DNA of 64,000 nucleotides from Variovorax paradoxus (GCF_018614915.1 NZ_JAGGNU010000033.1:39144-103143), one strand, 5' to 3'. Positions 1 to 11,512 are shown, counted from the first letter of the stretch. Notes: generated by a model from the sequence alone, not told the origin. Made by a program: numbers and translations.

Positions 1-57
1 CGAGATGCGGTTGGCGCAAGCCCTAGGATGACGGGTGCGACGTCCAAGAGTGCCGCC

Positions 58-960
58 TCAGCGCTCCCACCACCCTTCCCCGAACCGCCCCTGCAAGAAG
101 GCCACGAAGGTCGATACCTTCCCCGGCACCAGTTTCGGCGACGGGAACACGGCGTGGATCTCCTGCTCCGGCAGCGCATGCCCCGGCAGCACCTCCACCA
201 CCTTGCCCGCGGCCAGCGAATCGCTCGCCACGTAGCGCGGCATCAGCGCGATGCCGAGCCCCTCGCGCGCCGCCGCCAGCACGGCCGAGAGGTTGTTGGA
301 GCGCAACCGGCCCGTGACCGGCACCGTGACCGGCTCGCCCTTGGGCGTGTGCATGCGCCAGACGTCGTCGCCCACGACGCTGCTGTAGATCAGCGCCACG
401 TGCGCGCTCAGGTCCTGCGCGCGCTTCGGCGTGCCGTGCTTCTTCAGATAGCCCGGCGCCGCGACCATGACCCAGGGGTTCATGCCGAGAAAGCGCGCGC
501 CCAGCGATGAATCGGCCAACTTGCCCATGCGCACCGCGACGTCGATGCCCTGGGCGATCAGGTCGACGTAGCGGTCCTCGAAGCTGAGGTCGATCTGCAC
601 CTGCGGATGGCGCGCCATGTACTCCAGCGCGAGCGGCACCACCGCGCGCCGTCCGAAGGCGACCGAGGTGCCGACGCGCAGCAGGCCTTGCGCCTGCGAT
701 TCGCGCAGCCGCACCACGCTCTCGGCCTCTTCGGTCTCGCGCACGATGGTCTTGCACTTCTCGTAGTAGAGCGCCCCCGATTCGGTGAGGCTCACGCCGC
801 GCGTGTTGCGGTTGAGCAGGCGCACCTTGAGCCGCGCCTCGGTGGCCGCGACCTGCTTGGTCACGGTGGGCTGGGTGGTGTTGAATTCGCGCGCCGCCTT
901 GGAGAAGCTGCCGGTCTCCACCACGCGCACGAACATCTCCATTGCCAACAGTCTGTCCAT
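58..960 (-). CDS. LysR-family transcriptional regulator
   Basis: A 300-residue protein of normal LysR length. The N-terminal winged helix-turn-helix spans about residues 2-60 (seen: [19 protein letters not shown]) and is followed by a periplasmic-binding-protein-like effector domain (about 90-295). It is transcribed away from gcl-hyi-glxR across a 111-base gap that holds a perfect TATTCC-N5-GGAATA palindrome, the usual place for a LysR operator. Its likely job is control of the glyoxylate operon and of itself. The effector is unknown; an intermediate such as glyoxylate or tartronate semialdehyde would be an inference. Confidence 0.9.
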   Translation of the reverse strand: MDRLLAMEMFVRVVETGSFSKAAREFNTTQPTVTKQVAATEARLKVRLLNRNTRGVSLTESGALYYEKCKTIVRETEEAESVVRLRESQAQGLLRVGTSVAFGRRAVVPLALEYMARHPQVQIDLSFEDRYVDLIAQGIDVAVRMGKLADSSLGARFLGMNPWVMVAAPGYLKKHGTPKRAQDLSAHVALIYSSVVGDDVWRMHTPKGEPVTVPVTGRLRSNNLSAVLAAAREGLGIALMPRYVASDSLAAGKVVEVLPGHALPEQEIHAVFPSPKLVPGKVSTFVAFLQGRFGEGWWER

Positions 961-979
961 GCCCCGAATCGTAGCCAGT

Positions 980-996
980 TATTCCACCCTGGAATA
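980..996. promoter_or_regulatory. Palindromic LysR-type operator between the regulator and gcl
   Basis: The sequence reads TATTCC, five bases, GGAATA: a perfect 6+6 inverted repeat containing the T-N11-A pattern of LysR sites. It lies 19 bases before the LysR start codon and 75 bases before the gcl start, so one protein bound here could act on both promoters. The palindrome is seen; its function is inferred. Confidence 0.6.
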
Positions 997-1071
997 GCTT
1001 TTATGGTCCCGCGCCGCCTTCTGCCGGAGGCCTCGAATTCCTACAGTCGGTGCATCCCAAGGAGACTCAAC

Positions 1072-2865
<1,794 letters not shown>

Positions 2866-2884
2866 TTTCGAGGAGACAAGACAC

Positions 2885-3664
2885 ATGCCCCGATTCGCTG
2901 CCAATCTCACGATGCTCTTCACCGAGCTGCCTTTCATGGAACGCTTCGAGGCCGCTGCCAAGGCCGGCTTCAAGGCCGTCGAATACCTGTTCCCCTATGC
3001 CTACGACAAGAAGGAACTGACCGCCGCGCTGCGTGCCAACGGCCTGCAGCAGGTGCTGCACAACCTGCCCGCCGGCAACTGGGAGAGCGGCGAGCGCGGC
3101 ATCGCCTGCCATCCGGAGCGCGTGAGCGAGTTCCGCGAAGGCGTCGGCATGGCGATCGACTACGCGACGGCGTTGGGCTGCCCCAAAGTCAATTGCCTGC
3201 TGGGCAAGCTGCCTCAGGGCCTGAGCCCGGCCGAGGCGAACAAGGTGGCGGTCGAGAACCTGCGCTTCGCCGCGAAGGAGCTCGAAGGCGCGGGCATCCG
3301 CCTCCTGATCGAGCCGATCAACCACTTCGACATTCCCGGCTTCTTTCTCACGCGCACCGACCAGGCACTGGCGCTGATCGAGGAGGTCGCATCGACCAAC
3401 CTGCTGCTGCAGTACGACATCTACCACGCGCAGCGCATGGAAGGCGAGCTCGGCGCCACGATCGCGAAGAACATGGCGAAGATCGGCCACATCCAGCTGG
3501 CCGACAACCCCGGCCGCGGCGAGCCCGGCACCGGCGAGATCAACTACCCGTGGCTCTTCAAGCACATCGACGCCATCGGCTACACCGGCTGGATCGGCTG
3601 CGAATACAAGCCGCGCAGCGACACGGTGAATGGCCTCGGATGGCGCACCGCCCTCACGCAATAA
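2885..3664 (+). CDS. hyi: Hydroxypyruvate isomerase
   Basis: Interconverts tartronate semialdehyde and hydroxypyruvate in the glyoxylate-to-glycerate route; cytosolic. At 259 residues it matches Hyi (~258) and begins MPRFAANLTMLFTELPF, the typical Hyi opening. It is a xylose-isomerase-like TIM barrel with metal-binding acidic and His residues in segments such as LLIEPINHFDIPG and QYDIYHAQ. The start is set by GAGGAG upstream of the ATG. It is the middle gene of the gcl operon, so product supply and isomerisation are coupled. Confidence 0.95.
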   Translation: MPRFAANLTMLFTELPFMERFEAAAKAGFKAVEYLFPYAYDKKELTAALRANGLQQVLHNLPAGNWESGERGIACHPERVSEFREGVGMAIDYATALGCPKVNCLLGKLPQGLSPAEANKVAVENLRFAAKELEGAGIRLLIEPINHFDIPGFFLTRTDQALALIEEVASTNLLLQYDIYHAQRMEGELGATIAKNMAKIGHIQLADNPGRGEPGTGEINYPWLFKHIDAIGYTGWIGCEYKPRSDTVNGLGWRTALTQ

Positions 3665-3678
3665 GGAACAGACGACAC

Positions 3679-4581
3679 ATGTCCAACGCATCGCAAAAGA
3701 TCGGCTTCATCGGCCTCGGCATCATGGGCGCGCCCATGGCGGGCCACCTGCTCGACGCCGGCCATCAGCTCTTCGTCCACACCCAGGGGCCCATGCCCGA
3801 GCTCTTCGTCGCCAAGGCCACGGTCTGCGCGTCGGCTGCCGAGGTGACGAAGCTGGCCGACATCGTCTTCATCATGGTGCCCGACACGCCCGACGTGGAG
3901 AAAGTGCTGTTCGGCGAGAACGGCGTCGCCGCGGCGCTGACCAAGGGTAAGACCGTGGTCGACTGCAGTTCGATCGACCCGATCGCGACCAAGGGCTTCG
4001 CGAAGAAGATCGTCGAGCTCGGCTGCGGTTATGTCGACGCGCCGGTCTCGGGCGGCGAAGTGGGCGCCAAGGCGGCCAGCCTCACCATCATGTGCGGCGG
4101 CGACGAAGGCACCTTCGGGCGCGTGCGGCCGCTGCTCGAGAAGATGGGCAAGAACGTCACGCTGGTCGGCGGCGCCGGCGACGGCCAGGTCTGCAAGGTG
4201 GCCAACCAGATCATCGTGGCGCTCAACATCGCGGCCGTCGGCGAGGCGCTGGTGTTCGCCAGCAAGGCCGGCGCCGATCCGGCCAAGGTGCGGCAGGCGC
4301 TGATGGGCGGCTTCGCTTCCTCGCGCATTCTCGAAGTGCATGGCGAGCGCATGATCAAGCGCACCTTCGCGCCGGGCTTCCGCATCGCGCTGCACCAGAA
4401 GGACCTGAACCTCGCGATGCAGAGCGCGCGTTCGCTCGGCGTCGCGCTGCCGCAGACCGCGGGCGCCGCGCAGCTGATGAACGCCTGCGCCGCGCTCGGC
4501 CACGGCCAGGACGATCATTCGGCGCTGGTGCGCGCGCTGGAGGCGCTGGCGCAGCATCCGGTGGCGCCCGACGCGGCTTGA
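3679..4581 (+). CDS. glxR: Tartronate semialdehyde reductase (2-hydroxy-3-oxopropionate reductase)
   Basis: Reduces tartronate semialdehyde to D-glycerate with NAD(P)H, the last step of the route started by Gcl. The 300-residue protein has an N-terminal Rossmann motif GFIGLGIMGAPMAG (about residues 9-22), the beta-hydroxyacid dehydrogenase signature DAPVSGGEVGAKAA, and the catalytic-Lys segment GQVCKVANQ. It lies 14 bases after hyi, in the same operon. It could equally be named garR; the gcl-hyi context favours glxR. Confidence 0.94.
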   Translation: MSNASQKIGFIGLGIMGAPMAGHLLDAGHQLFVHTQGPMPELFVAKATVCASAAEVTKLADIVFIMVPDTPDVEKVLFGENGVAAALTKGKTVVDCSSIDPIATKGFAKKIVELGCGYVDAPVSGGEVGAKAASLTIMCGGDEGTFGRVRPLLEKMGKNVTLVGGAGDGQVCKVANQIIVALNIAAVGEALVFASKAGADPAKVRQALMGGFASSRILEVHGERMIKRTFAPGFRIALHQKDLNLAMQSARSLGVALPQTAGAAQLMNACAALGHGQDDHSALVRALEALAQHPVAPDAA

Positions 4582-4589
4582 ATTTCGGG

Positions 4590-4607
4590 AGCGCGCGAGA
4601 GCGCGCT
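4590..4607 (+). terminator. Candidate hairpin terminator after glxR
   Basis: AGCGCGC, a GAGA tetraloop and GCGCGCT, followed by only three T residues counting the last stem base. It sits nine bases after the glxR stop and before maeB. The stem is clear but the T-tract is weak, so termination efficiency is uncertain. Confidence 0.4.
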
Positions 4608-4677
4608 TTCACCGACGACCGGCGCATCACTTTGGGGTAGCCTCTGTTCTTGAGCCCAGAACAGCAAGGAGACCCCG

Positions 4678-7002
4678 ATGGCCCAGGCACTTTCCCCCGC
4701 AGAAGAGGCGTTGCGCGACGCCGCCCGCGAATACCACCGCTCGCCCGTCAAGGGCAAGATCTCGATTTCCCCCACCAAGCCGCTTTTGAACCAGCGCGAT
4801 CTCTCGCTGGCCTACTCGCCCGGCGTGGCCTACCCCTGCCTGGACATCGAGGCCGACCCCTCGAAGGCGGCCGAGTACACCTCGCGCGGCAACCTGGTGG
4901 GCGTGGTCACCAACGGCACCGCGGTGCTGGGCCTGGGCAACATCGGGCCGCTGGCCGCCAAGCCGGTGATGGAAGGCAAGGGCTGCCTGTTCAAGAAGTT
5001 CGCGGGCATCGACGTGTTCGACATCGAGCTGGCCGAAACCGACCCCGACAAGCTGGTCGACATCATCGCGGCGCTGGAGCCGACGCTGGGCGGCATCAAC
5101 CTCGAGGACATCAAGGCGCCCGAGTGCTTCTACATCGAGAAGAAGCTGCGCGAGCGCATGAACATCCCGGTGTTCCATGACGACCAGCACGGCACGGCCA
5201 TCATCTCGGCGGCCGCGCTGCTGAACGGGCTCGAGCTGGTCGGCAAGAAGATCGAGGAAGTGAAGATCGCGGTCTCGGGCGCCGGCGCCGCCGCCATCGC
5301 CTGCCTCGACGTGATGACCGGGCTGGGCGCGAAGCACGCCAACATCTATGCGGTCGACTCCAAGGGCCTGATCTACATCGGCCGCCCGGGCGGCTTCGAC
5401 GATTCGAAGTCGCGCTATGCGCAGAAGGACACCGGGGCCCGCACCCTGGCCGACGTGATGAAGGGCGCCGACGTCTTTCTCGGCTGCTCGGCGCCCGGCG
5501 TGGTCTCGCAGGACATGGTCAAGAGCATGGGCAGCCAGCCGATCATCCTGGCGCTGGCCAACCCCGAGCCGGAGATCCGGCCCGAGCTCGCCAAGGAAGT
5601 GCGCCCCGACTGCATCATCGCGACCGGCCGCTCGGACTACCCGAACCAGGTCAACAACGTCCTGTGCTTCCCTTACATCTTCCGCGGCGCGCTCGACTGC
5701 GGCGCGAGCAAGATCACGGAAGAGATGAAGCTGGCCTGCGTGCGCGAGATCGCCGACCTCACCAAGGCCGACATCAGCGAGGAAGTGGCCACCGCCTACG
5801 CCGGCCAGGAGCTCGCCTTCGGCCCCGACTACATCATCCCCAAGCCCTTCGACTCGCGCCTGATCCTGCGCATCGCGCCGGCCGTGGCCAAGGCGGCCGA
5901 GGCTTCGGGCGTGGCCGCGCGGCCCATCGAGGACCTCGAGGCCTACCGCCAGCACCTCACGCGCTTCGTCTACCAGACCGGCATGTTCATGCGGCCGGTG
6001 TTCACCGCCGCCAAGCTGGCGAGCGCCAAGCGCGTCGCCTACTGCGAGGGCGAGGACGACCGCGTCCTGCGCGCCGCCCAGCTGGCGGTCGACGAAGGCC
6101 TGGCCAAGCCGATCCTGATCGGCCGCCCCGCGGTGATCGAGACGCGCATCAAGAAGGCCGGCCTGCGCATCAAGCTCGGCGTGGACGTGGACACCGTCGA
6201 CCCCGAGGACGATCCGCGCTTCCGTATCTATTGGGAGGCCTACCACCGGCTCATGGGCCGCCGCGGCATCACGCCCGAGGCCTCGAAGGCGATGGTGCGG
6301 CGCTCCAACACCACCATCGGCTCGCTGATGGTCCAACTGGGCGATGCCGACGCGATGCTTTGCGGCCTGGTCGGCCGCTTCGACAGCCACCTGCGGATCC
6401 TGCACAACGTGCTGGGCCTGAAGCGCGGCGCGCCGGGTTTCGCGACGCTCAACGCGCTCACGCTCGAGAAGTACACGCTCTTCATCGCCGACACCAACGT
6501 GCACGAGGACCCGAGCGCCGAGACGCTGGCCGAGATCGCGCTCATGGCGGCCGAGGAAGTACGCCGTTTCGGCCTGCCGCCCAAGGTGGCCTTCCTCTCG
6601 CATTCCAACTTCGGCTCCTCCGAGCGCGGCTCGGCACGCAAGATGCGGCTGGCGCGCGACCTGTTCTCGAAGATGGCGCCCGACATCGAGTGCGACGGCG
6701 AGATGCACGGCGACGCGGCGCTGTCGGGCACGGTGCGGCACAACGCGCTGCCCGAGACCACGCTGACCGGCGAGGCCAACCTCCTGATCTGCCCGAACCT
6801 CGATGCCGCCAACATCCTGTTCAACGTGCTGAAGATGACCGGCGGCAACGGCGTGACGGTCGGCCCGATCCTCATGGGCGCGGCCGGCTCGGCCCACATC
6901 CTCACGCCCTCGGCCACCGTGCGGCGCGTGCTCAACATGACGGCGCTCGCCGTCGCCAACGCCACCTCGCACGCCATCTCGCCGGTCAGCTCGCCCAAGT
7001 AG
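4678..7002 (+). CDS. maeB: NADP-dependent malic enzyme with phosphotransacetylase-like C-terminal domain
   Basis: Oxidatively decarboxylates malate to pyruvate, giving NADPH. The 774 residues match the large MaeB class. Domains in order: malic enzyme N-terminal (about 20-155; [12 protein letters not shown]), NAD(P)-binding malic domain (about 165-400; [15 protein letters not shown]), and a phosphotransacetylase-like domain (about 430-765), which is normally regulatory and not catalytic in MaeB. The ATG at 4678 follows AAGGAG. It stands alone between two candidate terminators. Its NADPH could support glxR if that enzyme accepts NADPH, but the genes need not be co-regulated. Confidence 0.96.
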   Translation: MAQALSPAEEALRDAAREYHRSPVKGKISISPTKPLLNQRDLSLAYSPGVAYPCLDIEADPSKAAEYTSRGNLVGVVTNGTAVLGLGNIGPLAAKPVMEGKGCLFKKFAGIDVFDIELAETDPDKLVDIIAALEPTLGGINLEDIKAPECFYIEKKLRERMNIPVFHDDQHGTAIISAAALLNGLELVGKKIEEVKIAVSGAGAAAIACLDVMTGLGAKHANIYAVDSKGLIYIGRPGGFDDSKSRYAQKDTGARTLADVMKGADVFLGCSAPGVVSQDMVKSMGSQPIILALANPEPEIRPELAKEVRPDCIIATGRSDYPNQVNNVLCFPYIFRGALDCGASKITEEMKLACVREIADLTKADISEEVATAYAGQELAFGPDYIIPKPFDSRLILRIAPAVAKAAEASGVAARPIEDLEAYRQHLTRFVYQTGMFMRPVFTAAKLASAKRVAYCEGEDDRVLRAAQLAVDEGLAKPILIGRPAVIETRIKKAGLRIKLGVDVDTVDPEDDPRFRIYWEAYHRLMGRRGITPEASKAMVRRSNTTIGSLMVQLGDADAMLCGLVGRFDSHLRILHNVLGLKRGAPGFATLNALTLEKYTLFIADTNVHEDPSAETLAEIALMAAEEVRRFGLPPKVAFLSHSNFGSSERGSARKMRLARDLFSKMAPDIECDGEMHGDAALSGTVRHNALPETTLTGEANLLICPNLDAANILFNVLKMTGGNGVTVGPILMGAAGSAHILTPSATVRRVLNMTALAVANATSHAISPVSSPK

Positions 7003-7020
7003 CCTGCGCACCACAACAGG

Positions 7021-7053
7021 CGCCCCGGCGCGGTGCAGGCGCCGGGGCGTTTT
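7021..7053 (+). terminator. Rho-independent terminator of maeB
   Basis: CGCCCCGGCG (7021-7030) pairs with CGCCGGGGCG (7040-7049), followed by four T. It starts 18 bases after the maeB stop and separates it from the transporter operon. Confidence 0.75.
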
Positions 7054-7181
7054 CACATCCGCTCCCTGGGGCGACGCCCTCGTCCATGCACCCGCTTGGC
7101 TCATCGGGAGGGTTCGCACCAAGTGCGTGCCGGCACCGTTTTTGCTTGAATCCCGTGCATTCACCCTTCACGGAATCCCGC

Positions 7182-8204
7182 ATGAACAAGCGCCACCTGC
7201 TCCAGACTTTTCTTGCCGCCTCGGCACTCAGCTTCGGTATCGCGCACGCCCAGACCACTCCGATCAAGTTCCAGCTCGACTGGCGTTTCGAAGGCCCCGG
7301 CGCCTTCTTTACCCATCCCGCCGCCAAAGGTTATTTCAAGGCCGCCGGCCTCGACGTCACGGTCGACGCCGGCAACGGGTCCGGCGGCGCGGTCACGCGC
7401 GTCGCATCGGGCGCCTACGACATGGGCTTCGCCGACCTCGCAGCGCTGATGGAATTCCATGCCAACAATCCCGACAGCCCGAACAAGCCGATCGCCGTGA
7501 TGATGGTCTACAACAACACGCCCGCCTCGGTCATGGCGCTCAAGAAGAGCGGCATCACCAAGCCGGCGGACCTCACGGGCAAGAAGCTCGGCGCGCCGGT
7601 GTTCGATGCGGGCCGCCGCTCGTTCCCGATCTTCGCGAAGGCCAACAACGTGGGCGCTGTCAACTGGACCGCGATGGATCCGACCTTGCGCGAAACCATG
7701 CTGATACGCGGCGACATCGACGCCATCACCGGCTTCACCTTCACCTCGCTGCTCAACCTCGAGGCGCGCGGCGCCAAGGCCTCGGACGTCGTGATCCTGC
7801 CCTACCCCGACTTCGGCGTGAAGCTCTACGGCAACGCGATCATCGCCTCGCCCAAGCTCGTCAAGGAGAACCCGGCGGCCGTCAAGGCCTTCCTCTCGGC
7901 TTTCGCCAAGGGCGCGAAGGAGGTGATTGCCAATCCCGCAGTCGCCATCGAATCCATCAAGGCCCGCGACGGCATCGTCAACAGCCAGCTCGAGACGCGT
8001 CGCCTCAAGCTCGCGATCGACACCGTGATCAACACACCCGACGCGCACGCCGAGGGCTTCGGCCAGGTCAACGCCGGGCGGCTGTCGCTCATGGCCTCGC
8101 AGGTGTCGGATGCGTTCGCGACCAAGACCCGTGTGAATCCCGATGCGATCTGGAACGGTTCGATGCTGCCCCCTACGGCCGAACTCAACATTCTCCGCAA
8201 GTGA
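7182..8204 (+). CDS. ABC transporter substrate-binding protein, NMT1/THI5 family
   Basis: Periplasmic binding protein of 340 residues with a cleavable signal (MNKRHLLQTF then a hydrophobic core ending AHA-QTT, about residue 23). The mature part resembles the NMT1/THI5-like group (FQLDWRFEGPGAFF, AKGYFKAAGLDV), whose known members bind thiamine-precursor pyrimidines, riboflavin or related aromatic amines. It is the first gene of a four-gene operon and its stop overlaps the ATPase start. The adjacent deaminase suggests a nucleobase-like ligand, but the substrate is not determinable here. A paralogue lies at 19042-20061. Confidence 0.9.
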   Translation: MNKRHLLQTFLAASALSFGIAHAQTTPIKFQLDWRFEGPGAFFTHPAAKGYFKAAGLDVTVDAGNGSGGAVTRVASGAYDMGFADLAALMEFHANNPDSPNKPIAVMMVYNNTPASVMALKKSGITKPADLTGKKLGAPVFDAGRRSFPIFAKANNVGAVNWTAMDPTLRETMLIRGDIDAITGFTFTSLLNLEARGAKASDVVILPYPDFGVKLYGNAIIASPKLVKENPAAVKAFLSAFAKGAKEVIANPAVAIESIKARDGIVNSQLETRRLKLAIDTVINTPDAHAEGFGQVNAGRLSLMASQVSDAFATKTRVNPDAIWNGSMLPPTAELNILRK

Positions 8205-9049
8205 TGGCGGAAACGGAGAGCGCCCCCTTCGTCGATTTCCAGGACGTCTGGCTCGCCTACAACGAGGAACTGCTAGCGCAGAACCACTTCGCGGTCGAAG
8301 GCATCGACCTGAAGGTGCAACGCGGCGAATTCATCGCCATCGTCGGGCCTTCGGGCTGCGGCAAGTCGACCTTCATGAAGCTCACCACGGGCCTGAAGAT
8401 GCCCTCGATGGGCAGGATTCGCATCGACGGCCAGCCCGTGGCCGGGCCGCTCAAGATCTCCGGCATGGCCTTCCAGGCGCCCTCGCTCCTGCCCTGGCGC
8501 AGCACGGTCGACAACGTGCTGCTGCCGCTGGAGATCGTCGAGCCCTACCGCTCCACCTTCAAGGCCAGGCGCAAGGAGTACGTCGAGCGCGCGCGCAAGC
8601 TGCTCCAAAAGGTGGGCCTCGGCGGCTATGAGGACAAGTTCCCGTGGCAGCTCTCGGGCGGCATGCAGCAGCGCGCGAGCATCTGCCGCGCGCTCATCCA
8701 CGAGCCCAAGATGCTGCTGCTCGACGAGCCCTTCGGCGCGCTCGACGCCTTCACGCGCGAGGAGCTCTGGTGCATCCTGCGCGACCTCTGGACCGAGCAG
8801 CAATTCAACGTGATCCTGGTGACGCACGACCTGCGCGAATCGGTGTTCCTGGCCGACACGGTCTACGTGATGAGCAAGAGCCCGGGGCGCTTCGTCGTCA
8901 AGCGTGAGATCGAATTGCCGCGCCCGCGCGAGCTGGAGCTCACCTACACCAAGGAGTTCACCGACATCGTGCTGGAGCTGCGCGGCCACATCGGCGCCAT
9001 CCGCAGCAACGCCATCGCGGCCGCCGCCGCCGCAGAGAGTGCCGCATGA
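8204..9049 (+). CDS. ABC transporter ATP-binding protein (nitrate/sulfonate/THI5-type)
   Basis: ATPase subunit of the importer, 281 residues. It has Walker A GPSGCGKST, signature LSGGMQQR and Walker B MLLLDEPFGALDA, with the D-loop and switch His in VTHDLRES. It belongs to the SsuB/TauB/ThiZ-like group. The ATG shares its A with the TGA of the binding-protein gene (TGATG), and the end overlaps the permease start by four bases, so the three genes are translationally coupled. Confidence 0.93.
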   Translation: MAETESAPFVDFQDVWLAYNEELLAQNHFAVEGIDLKVQRGEFIAIVGPSGCGKSTFMKLTTGLKMPSMGRIRIDGQPVAGPLKISGMAFQAPSLLPWRSTVDNVLLPLEIVEPYRSTFKARRKEYVERARKLLQKVGLGGYEDKFPWQLSGGMQQRASICRALIHEPKMLLLDEPFGALDAFTREELWCILRDLWTEQQFNVILVTHDLRESVFLADTVYVMSKSPGRFVVKREIELPRPRELELTYTKEFTDIVLELRGHIGAIRSNAIAAAAAAESAA

Positions 9050-9816
9050 AGAACAGCAAGCTGATGGAACGCTGGTCGCCCTGGCTGCTGCTGGTCGCGG
9101 TGATCGTGCTGTGGCAGATCATCTGCGCCGGCTTCGGCGTCTCGGAGTTCATCTTTCCGAGCCCGTGGCGCATCTGGACCCAGTTCTGGGAGTTCAAGGC
9201 AATCATCGCCGGCCATGCCTGGCGCACCTTCTGGGTCACGATGGCGGGCTTCGGCCTGGCGATCGTGGTCGGCGTGCTGATGGGCTTCGTGATCGGCAGC
9301 TCGCGCCTGGCCTACGCCGCGGTGTATCCGCTGATGACCGCCTTCAACGCGCTGCCCAAGGCGGCCTTCGTGCCGATCCTCGTCGTGTGGTTCGGCATCG
9401 GCATCGGGCCGGCGATCCTCACGGCCTTCCTGATCAGCTTCTTCCCGATCATGGTCAACATCGCGACCGGCCTCGCCACGCTCGAACCCGAGCTCGAGGA
9501 CGTGCTGCGCGTGCTGGGCGCCAAGCGCTGGGACGTGCTGGTCAAGATCGGCCTGCCGCGCTCCATGCCCTACTTCTACGGCTCGCTCAAGGTCGCGATC
9601 ACGCTGGCCTTCGTCGGCACCACGGTGAGCGAGATGACGGCCGCCAACGAAGGCATCGGCTACCTGCTGATCTCGGCCGGCTCGGCCATGCAGATGGGCC
9701 TGGCCTTCGCCGGCCTGATGGTGGTGGGCGCGATGGCGATGGGCATGTACGAGCTCTTCAGTGCGATCGAAAAGCACACGACAGCCTGGGCGCACCGCGG
9801 TTCTCAAAATGAATGA
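9046..9816 (+). CDS. ABC transporter permease (SsuC/TauC/ThiX-like)
   Basis: Inner-membrane permease of 256 residues with about six hydrophobic segments and the BPD_transp_1 EAA-type loop near RVLGAKRWDVLVKIGLPRS. It starts with ATGA overlapping the ATPase gene and its end overlaps the next gene's ATG. With the two upstream genes it makes a complete importer: binding protein, ATPase and homodimeric permease. Confidence 0.93.
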   Translation: MKNSKLMERWSPWLLLVAVIVLWQIICAGFGVSEFIFPSPWRIWTQFWEFKAIIAGHAWRTFWVTMAGFGLAIVVGVLMGFVIGSSRLAYAAVYPLMTAFNALPKAAFVPILVVWFGIGIGPAILTAFLISFFPIMVNIATGLATLEPELEDVLRVLGAKRWDVLVKIGLPRSMPYFYGSLKVAITLAFVGTTVSEMTAANEGIGYLLISAGSAMQMGLAFAGLMVVGAMAMGMYELFSAIEKHTTAWAHRGSQNE

Positions 9817-10291
9817 CGCGCAGATCGTCCGCGCCCTGCGACGCGCCGACCAGGTCGCGCGGCGCGCGATGGCGATGGGCCGCCATCCCTTCGGCGCCGT
9901 GCTCGTCGCGCCCGACGGCGACACGGTGCTGGCCGAGCAGGGCAACATCGACACCGTGCAGCATGCCGAGGCCACGCTCGCGCGCGCGGCCTCGCTCGAG
10001 TACCCGGCCGACTACCTCGCGCAGTGCACGCTGGTCACCACCTTCGAGCCGTGCGCGATGTGCGCCGGCACCGTCTACTGGGCCAACATCGGCCGCGTGG
10101 TCTACGGCGCGGAAGAAAGCGCACTGCTCGCGCTCACCGGCAACCATCCCGAGAACCCGACGCTCGCGCTGCCCTGCCGCGAAGTGTTCGCGCGCGGGCA
10201 GAAGACCATCGAGGTGATCGGGCCGGTGCCCGAGCTCGCCGATGAGATGGTCGCCACCCACCGCGGCTTCTGGGAGTCGCGCGGGCGCTGA
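9809..10291 (+). CDS. CDA-fold nucleoside/guanine-type deaminase
   Basis: A zinc-dependent hydrolytic deaminase of 160 residues. It shows the CDA signatures: zinc His and proton-shuttle Glu in QHAEATLAR, and the zinc Cys pair in EPCAMCAGTVYW. Overall it resembles guanine deaminase/TadA-type proteins, but an N-terminal tRNA-editing assignment is unlikely in this operon. The ATG at 9809 overlaps the permease end, so it is translated with the importer and probably acts on the imported compound. The same binding-protein-plus-deaminase pairing recurs at 19042-20567. Confidence 0.88.
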   Translation: MNDAQIVRALRRADQVARRAMAMGRHPFGAVLVAPDGDTVLAEQGNIDTVQHAEATLARAASLEYPADYLAQCTLVTTFEPCAMCAGTVYWANIGRVVYGAEESALLALTGNHPENPTLALPCREVFARGQKTIEVIGPVPELADEMVATHRGFWESRGR

Positions 10292-10358
10292 GGGCGCCGC
10301 CCTTGTTTCCGGCTGCGCGTTCTCCTATGCTCGCCACCCCACCACAAGGAGATGAACA

Positions 10359-10673
10359 ATGATCAAGGTCAGCGTGATGTATCCCAACACGCCCGGCGCG
10401 CGGTTCGACCACGACTACTACCGCGACAAGCACATGCCGCTGCTCAAGAGCCGCATGGGCGACGCGTGCAGGTCCTACAGCATCGACAAGGGGATCGCCG
10501 GCGGAGCCCCCGGCGAACCGGCCCCGTACGTCGGCATGTGCCACGTCTTCTGCGACTCGGTCGAAGCCTTCCAGGGCGCCTTCGGCCCGCATGCGAAGGA
10601 AATCCTGGGCGACATCCCGAACTACACCGACCTGAAGCCGGTGATGCAGATCAGCGAAGTGGTGGTGGGCTGA
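10359..10673 (+). CDS. EthD-family small protein
   Basis: A 104-residue dimeric alpha-beta barrel type protein. It has the EthD-like opening IKVSVMYPNTPGARFDHDYY and the conserved DKHMPL segment. EthD proteins are small ferredoxin-like-fold proteins often found in catabolic clusters, mostly of unknown chemistry. The start is set by AAGGAGATG just upstream. It is 67 bases after the deaminase gene and may be read from the same transcript or alone. Confidence 0.8.
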   Translation: MIKVSVMYPNTPGARFDHDYYRDKHMPLLKSRMGDACRSYSIDKGIAGGAPGEPAPYVGMCHVFCDSVEAFQGAFGPHAKEILGDIPNYTDLKPVMQISEVVVG

Positions 10674-10692
10674 GCCCTGTTGAGCCGCCGGC

Positions 10693-11337
10693 CTACCAGG
10701 CGGCCGGCAGCTTGCGCAGGATCACCAGCCGGCCGCCGCGCTGCGCGACGTAGCCGCCGGCGCTGAGCTCCTTCATCACCCGGTTCACCATCTCGCGCGA
10801 AGAGCCGATGCGGTCGGCGATGTCCTGCTGCGTCAACTTGTGGCGCAGCACGCGCTCCTCGCCGGCCGGCTCCGAGAGCTCGGTCAGCACGCGCACCAGG
10901 CGACCGTAGACGTCCTGCAGCGCAATGCTGCGAACCTGCTCGGTCAGGCGCCGCACCATGCGGATCAGCTTGCGGGTCAGGTGCACCGCGAAGTCGGGGT
11001 GCTCCGCCAGGAACTGGCGCAGTTCCGAGCCCTGGACCACGCGGCAGCTGCAGGGCTCCAGCGCCTTGATCGAAGCCGAGCGCCGCTCGCCGTCAATCGA
11101 GAGCTCGCCGAAATACTCGCCGGGGCCGTACTCGGCGAGCACCACCTCGCGGCCATCGTCCGAACTGGCGTAGACCTTCACCCGCCCGCTCAGCAGGATG
11201 TAGAGCGAATCGGTGGTATCGCCCTCGTTGATCAGGATCGCCTGGGCCGCGAACGAGCGCGTCAGCCCGTGCGGCGCGATGGCGTCGAGCAGGGCTTGCG
11301 GCAGGCGGTCGCTGGCTTCGTCGGCGGCGGATTTCAT
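10693..11337 (-). CDS. Crp/Fnr-family transcriptional regulator
   Basis: A 214-residue regulator with an N-terminal cyclic-nucleotide-binding domain (about 20-135; YFGELSIDGERRSASIKAL, keeping the Glu and the Arg-Ser pair that bind cAMP in CRP) and a C-terminal winged helix (LTQQDIADRIGSSREMVNRVM). The recognition helix keeps the Arg, Glu and Arg that read TGTGA in E. coli CRP. No Fnr-type N-terminal cysteine cluster is present. An in-frame GTG lies six bases upstream; the ATG is preferred. A CRP-type site lies 53 bases upstream, suggesting autoregulation. Confidence 0.9.
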   Translation of the reverse strand: MKSAADEASDRLPQALLDAIAPHGLTRSFAAQAILINEGDTTDSLYILLSGRVKVYASSDDGREVVLAEYGPGEYFGELSIDGERRSASIKALEPCSCRVVQGSELRQFLAEHPDFAVHLTRKLIRMVRRLTEQVRSIALQDVYGRLVRVLTELSEPAGEERVLRHKLTQQDIADRIGSSREMVNRVMKELSAGGYVAQRGGRLVILRKLPAAW

Positions 11338-11389
11338 GGTCACTCGGTGCCCGCAGAGGTACCCGGCAATTATCGAACGCGCCGCCGGC

Positions 11390-11405
11390 TGTGACCAATG
11401 TCACT
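11390..11405. promoter_or_regulatory. CRP-type operator TGTGA-N6-TCACT
   Basis: TGTGA, CCAATG, TCACT: nine of ten half-site positions match the E. coli CRP consensus TGTGA-N6-TCACA. It lies between the divergent Crp-family regulator and the phospholipase-D gene, 53 and 108 bases from their starts. Binding by the neighbouring regulator is inferred from its CRP-like recognition helix. Confidence 0.65.
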
Positions 11406-11512
11406 TTCGCGCGGCGAACTGCGCACTCGTGACGAAGGGGGCTTCTGCCTAAATTAGCGCCATGACCAGCGCAAGCAGAACGCGCTGGCCGCCCCGCCCT
11501 ACGGAGCTCGCC

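Noticed and set aside
1..57. Possible feature at the left edge
   Set aside because: Only 57 bases lie outside the LysR gene; nothing recognisable.
607..1071. N-terminal extension of the gcl frame through the LysR gene
   Set aside because: The sequence before 1072 is unlike Gcl and overlaps the LysR gene; a good ribosome site precedes 1072.
4627..7164. An 845-codon frame antisense to maeB
   Set aside because: Low-complexity shadow translation (many His, Arg, Asp, Gly), no ribosome site or family signature; maeB explains the region.
10291..10310. Possible terminator hairpin after the first deaminase gene
   Set aside because: The AGGGC/GCCCT stem is only five pairs and the T-run is interrupted.
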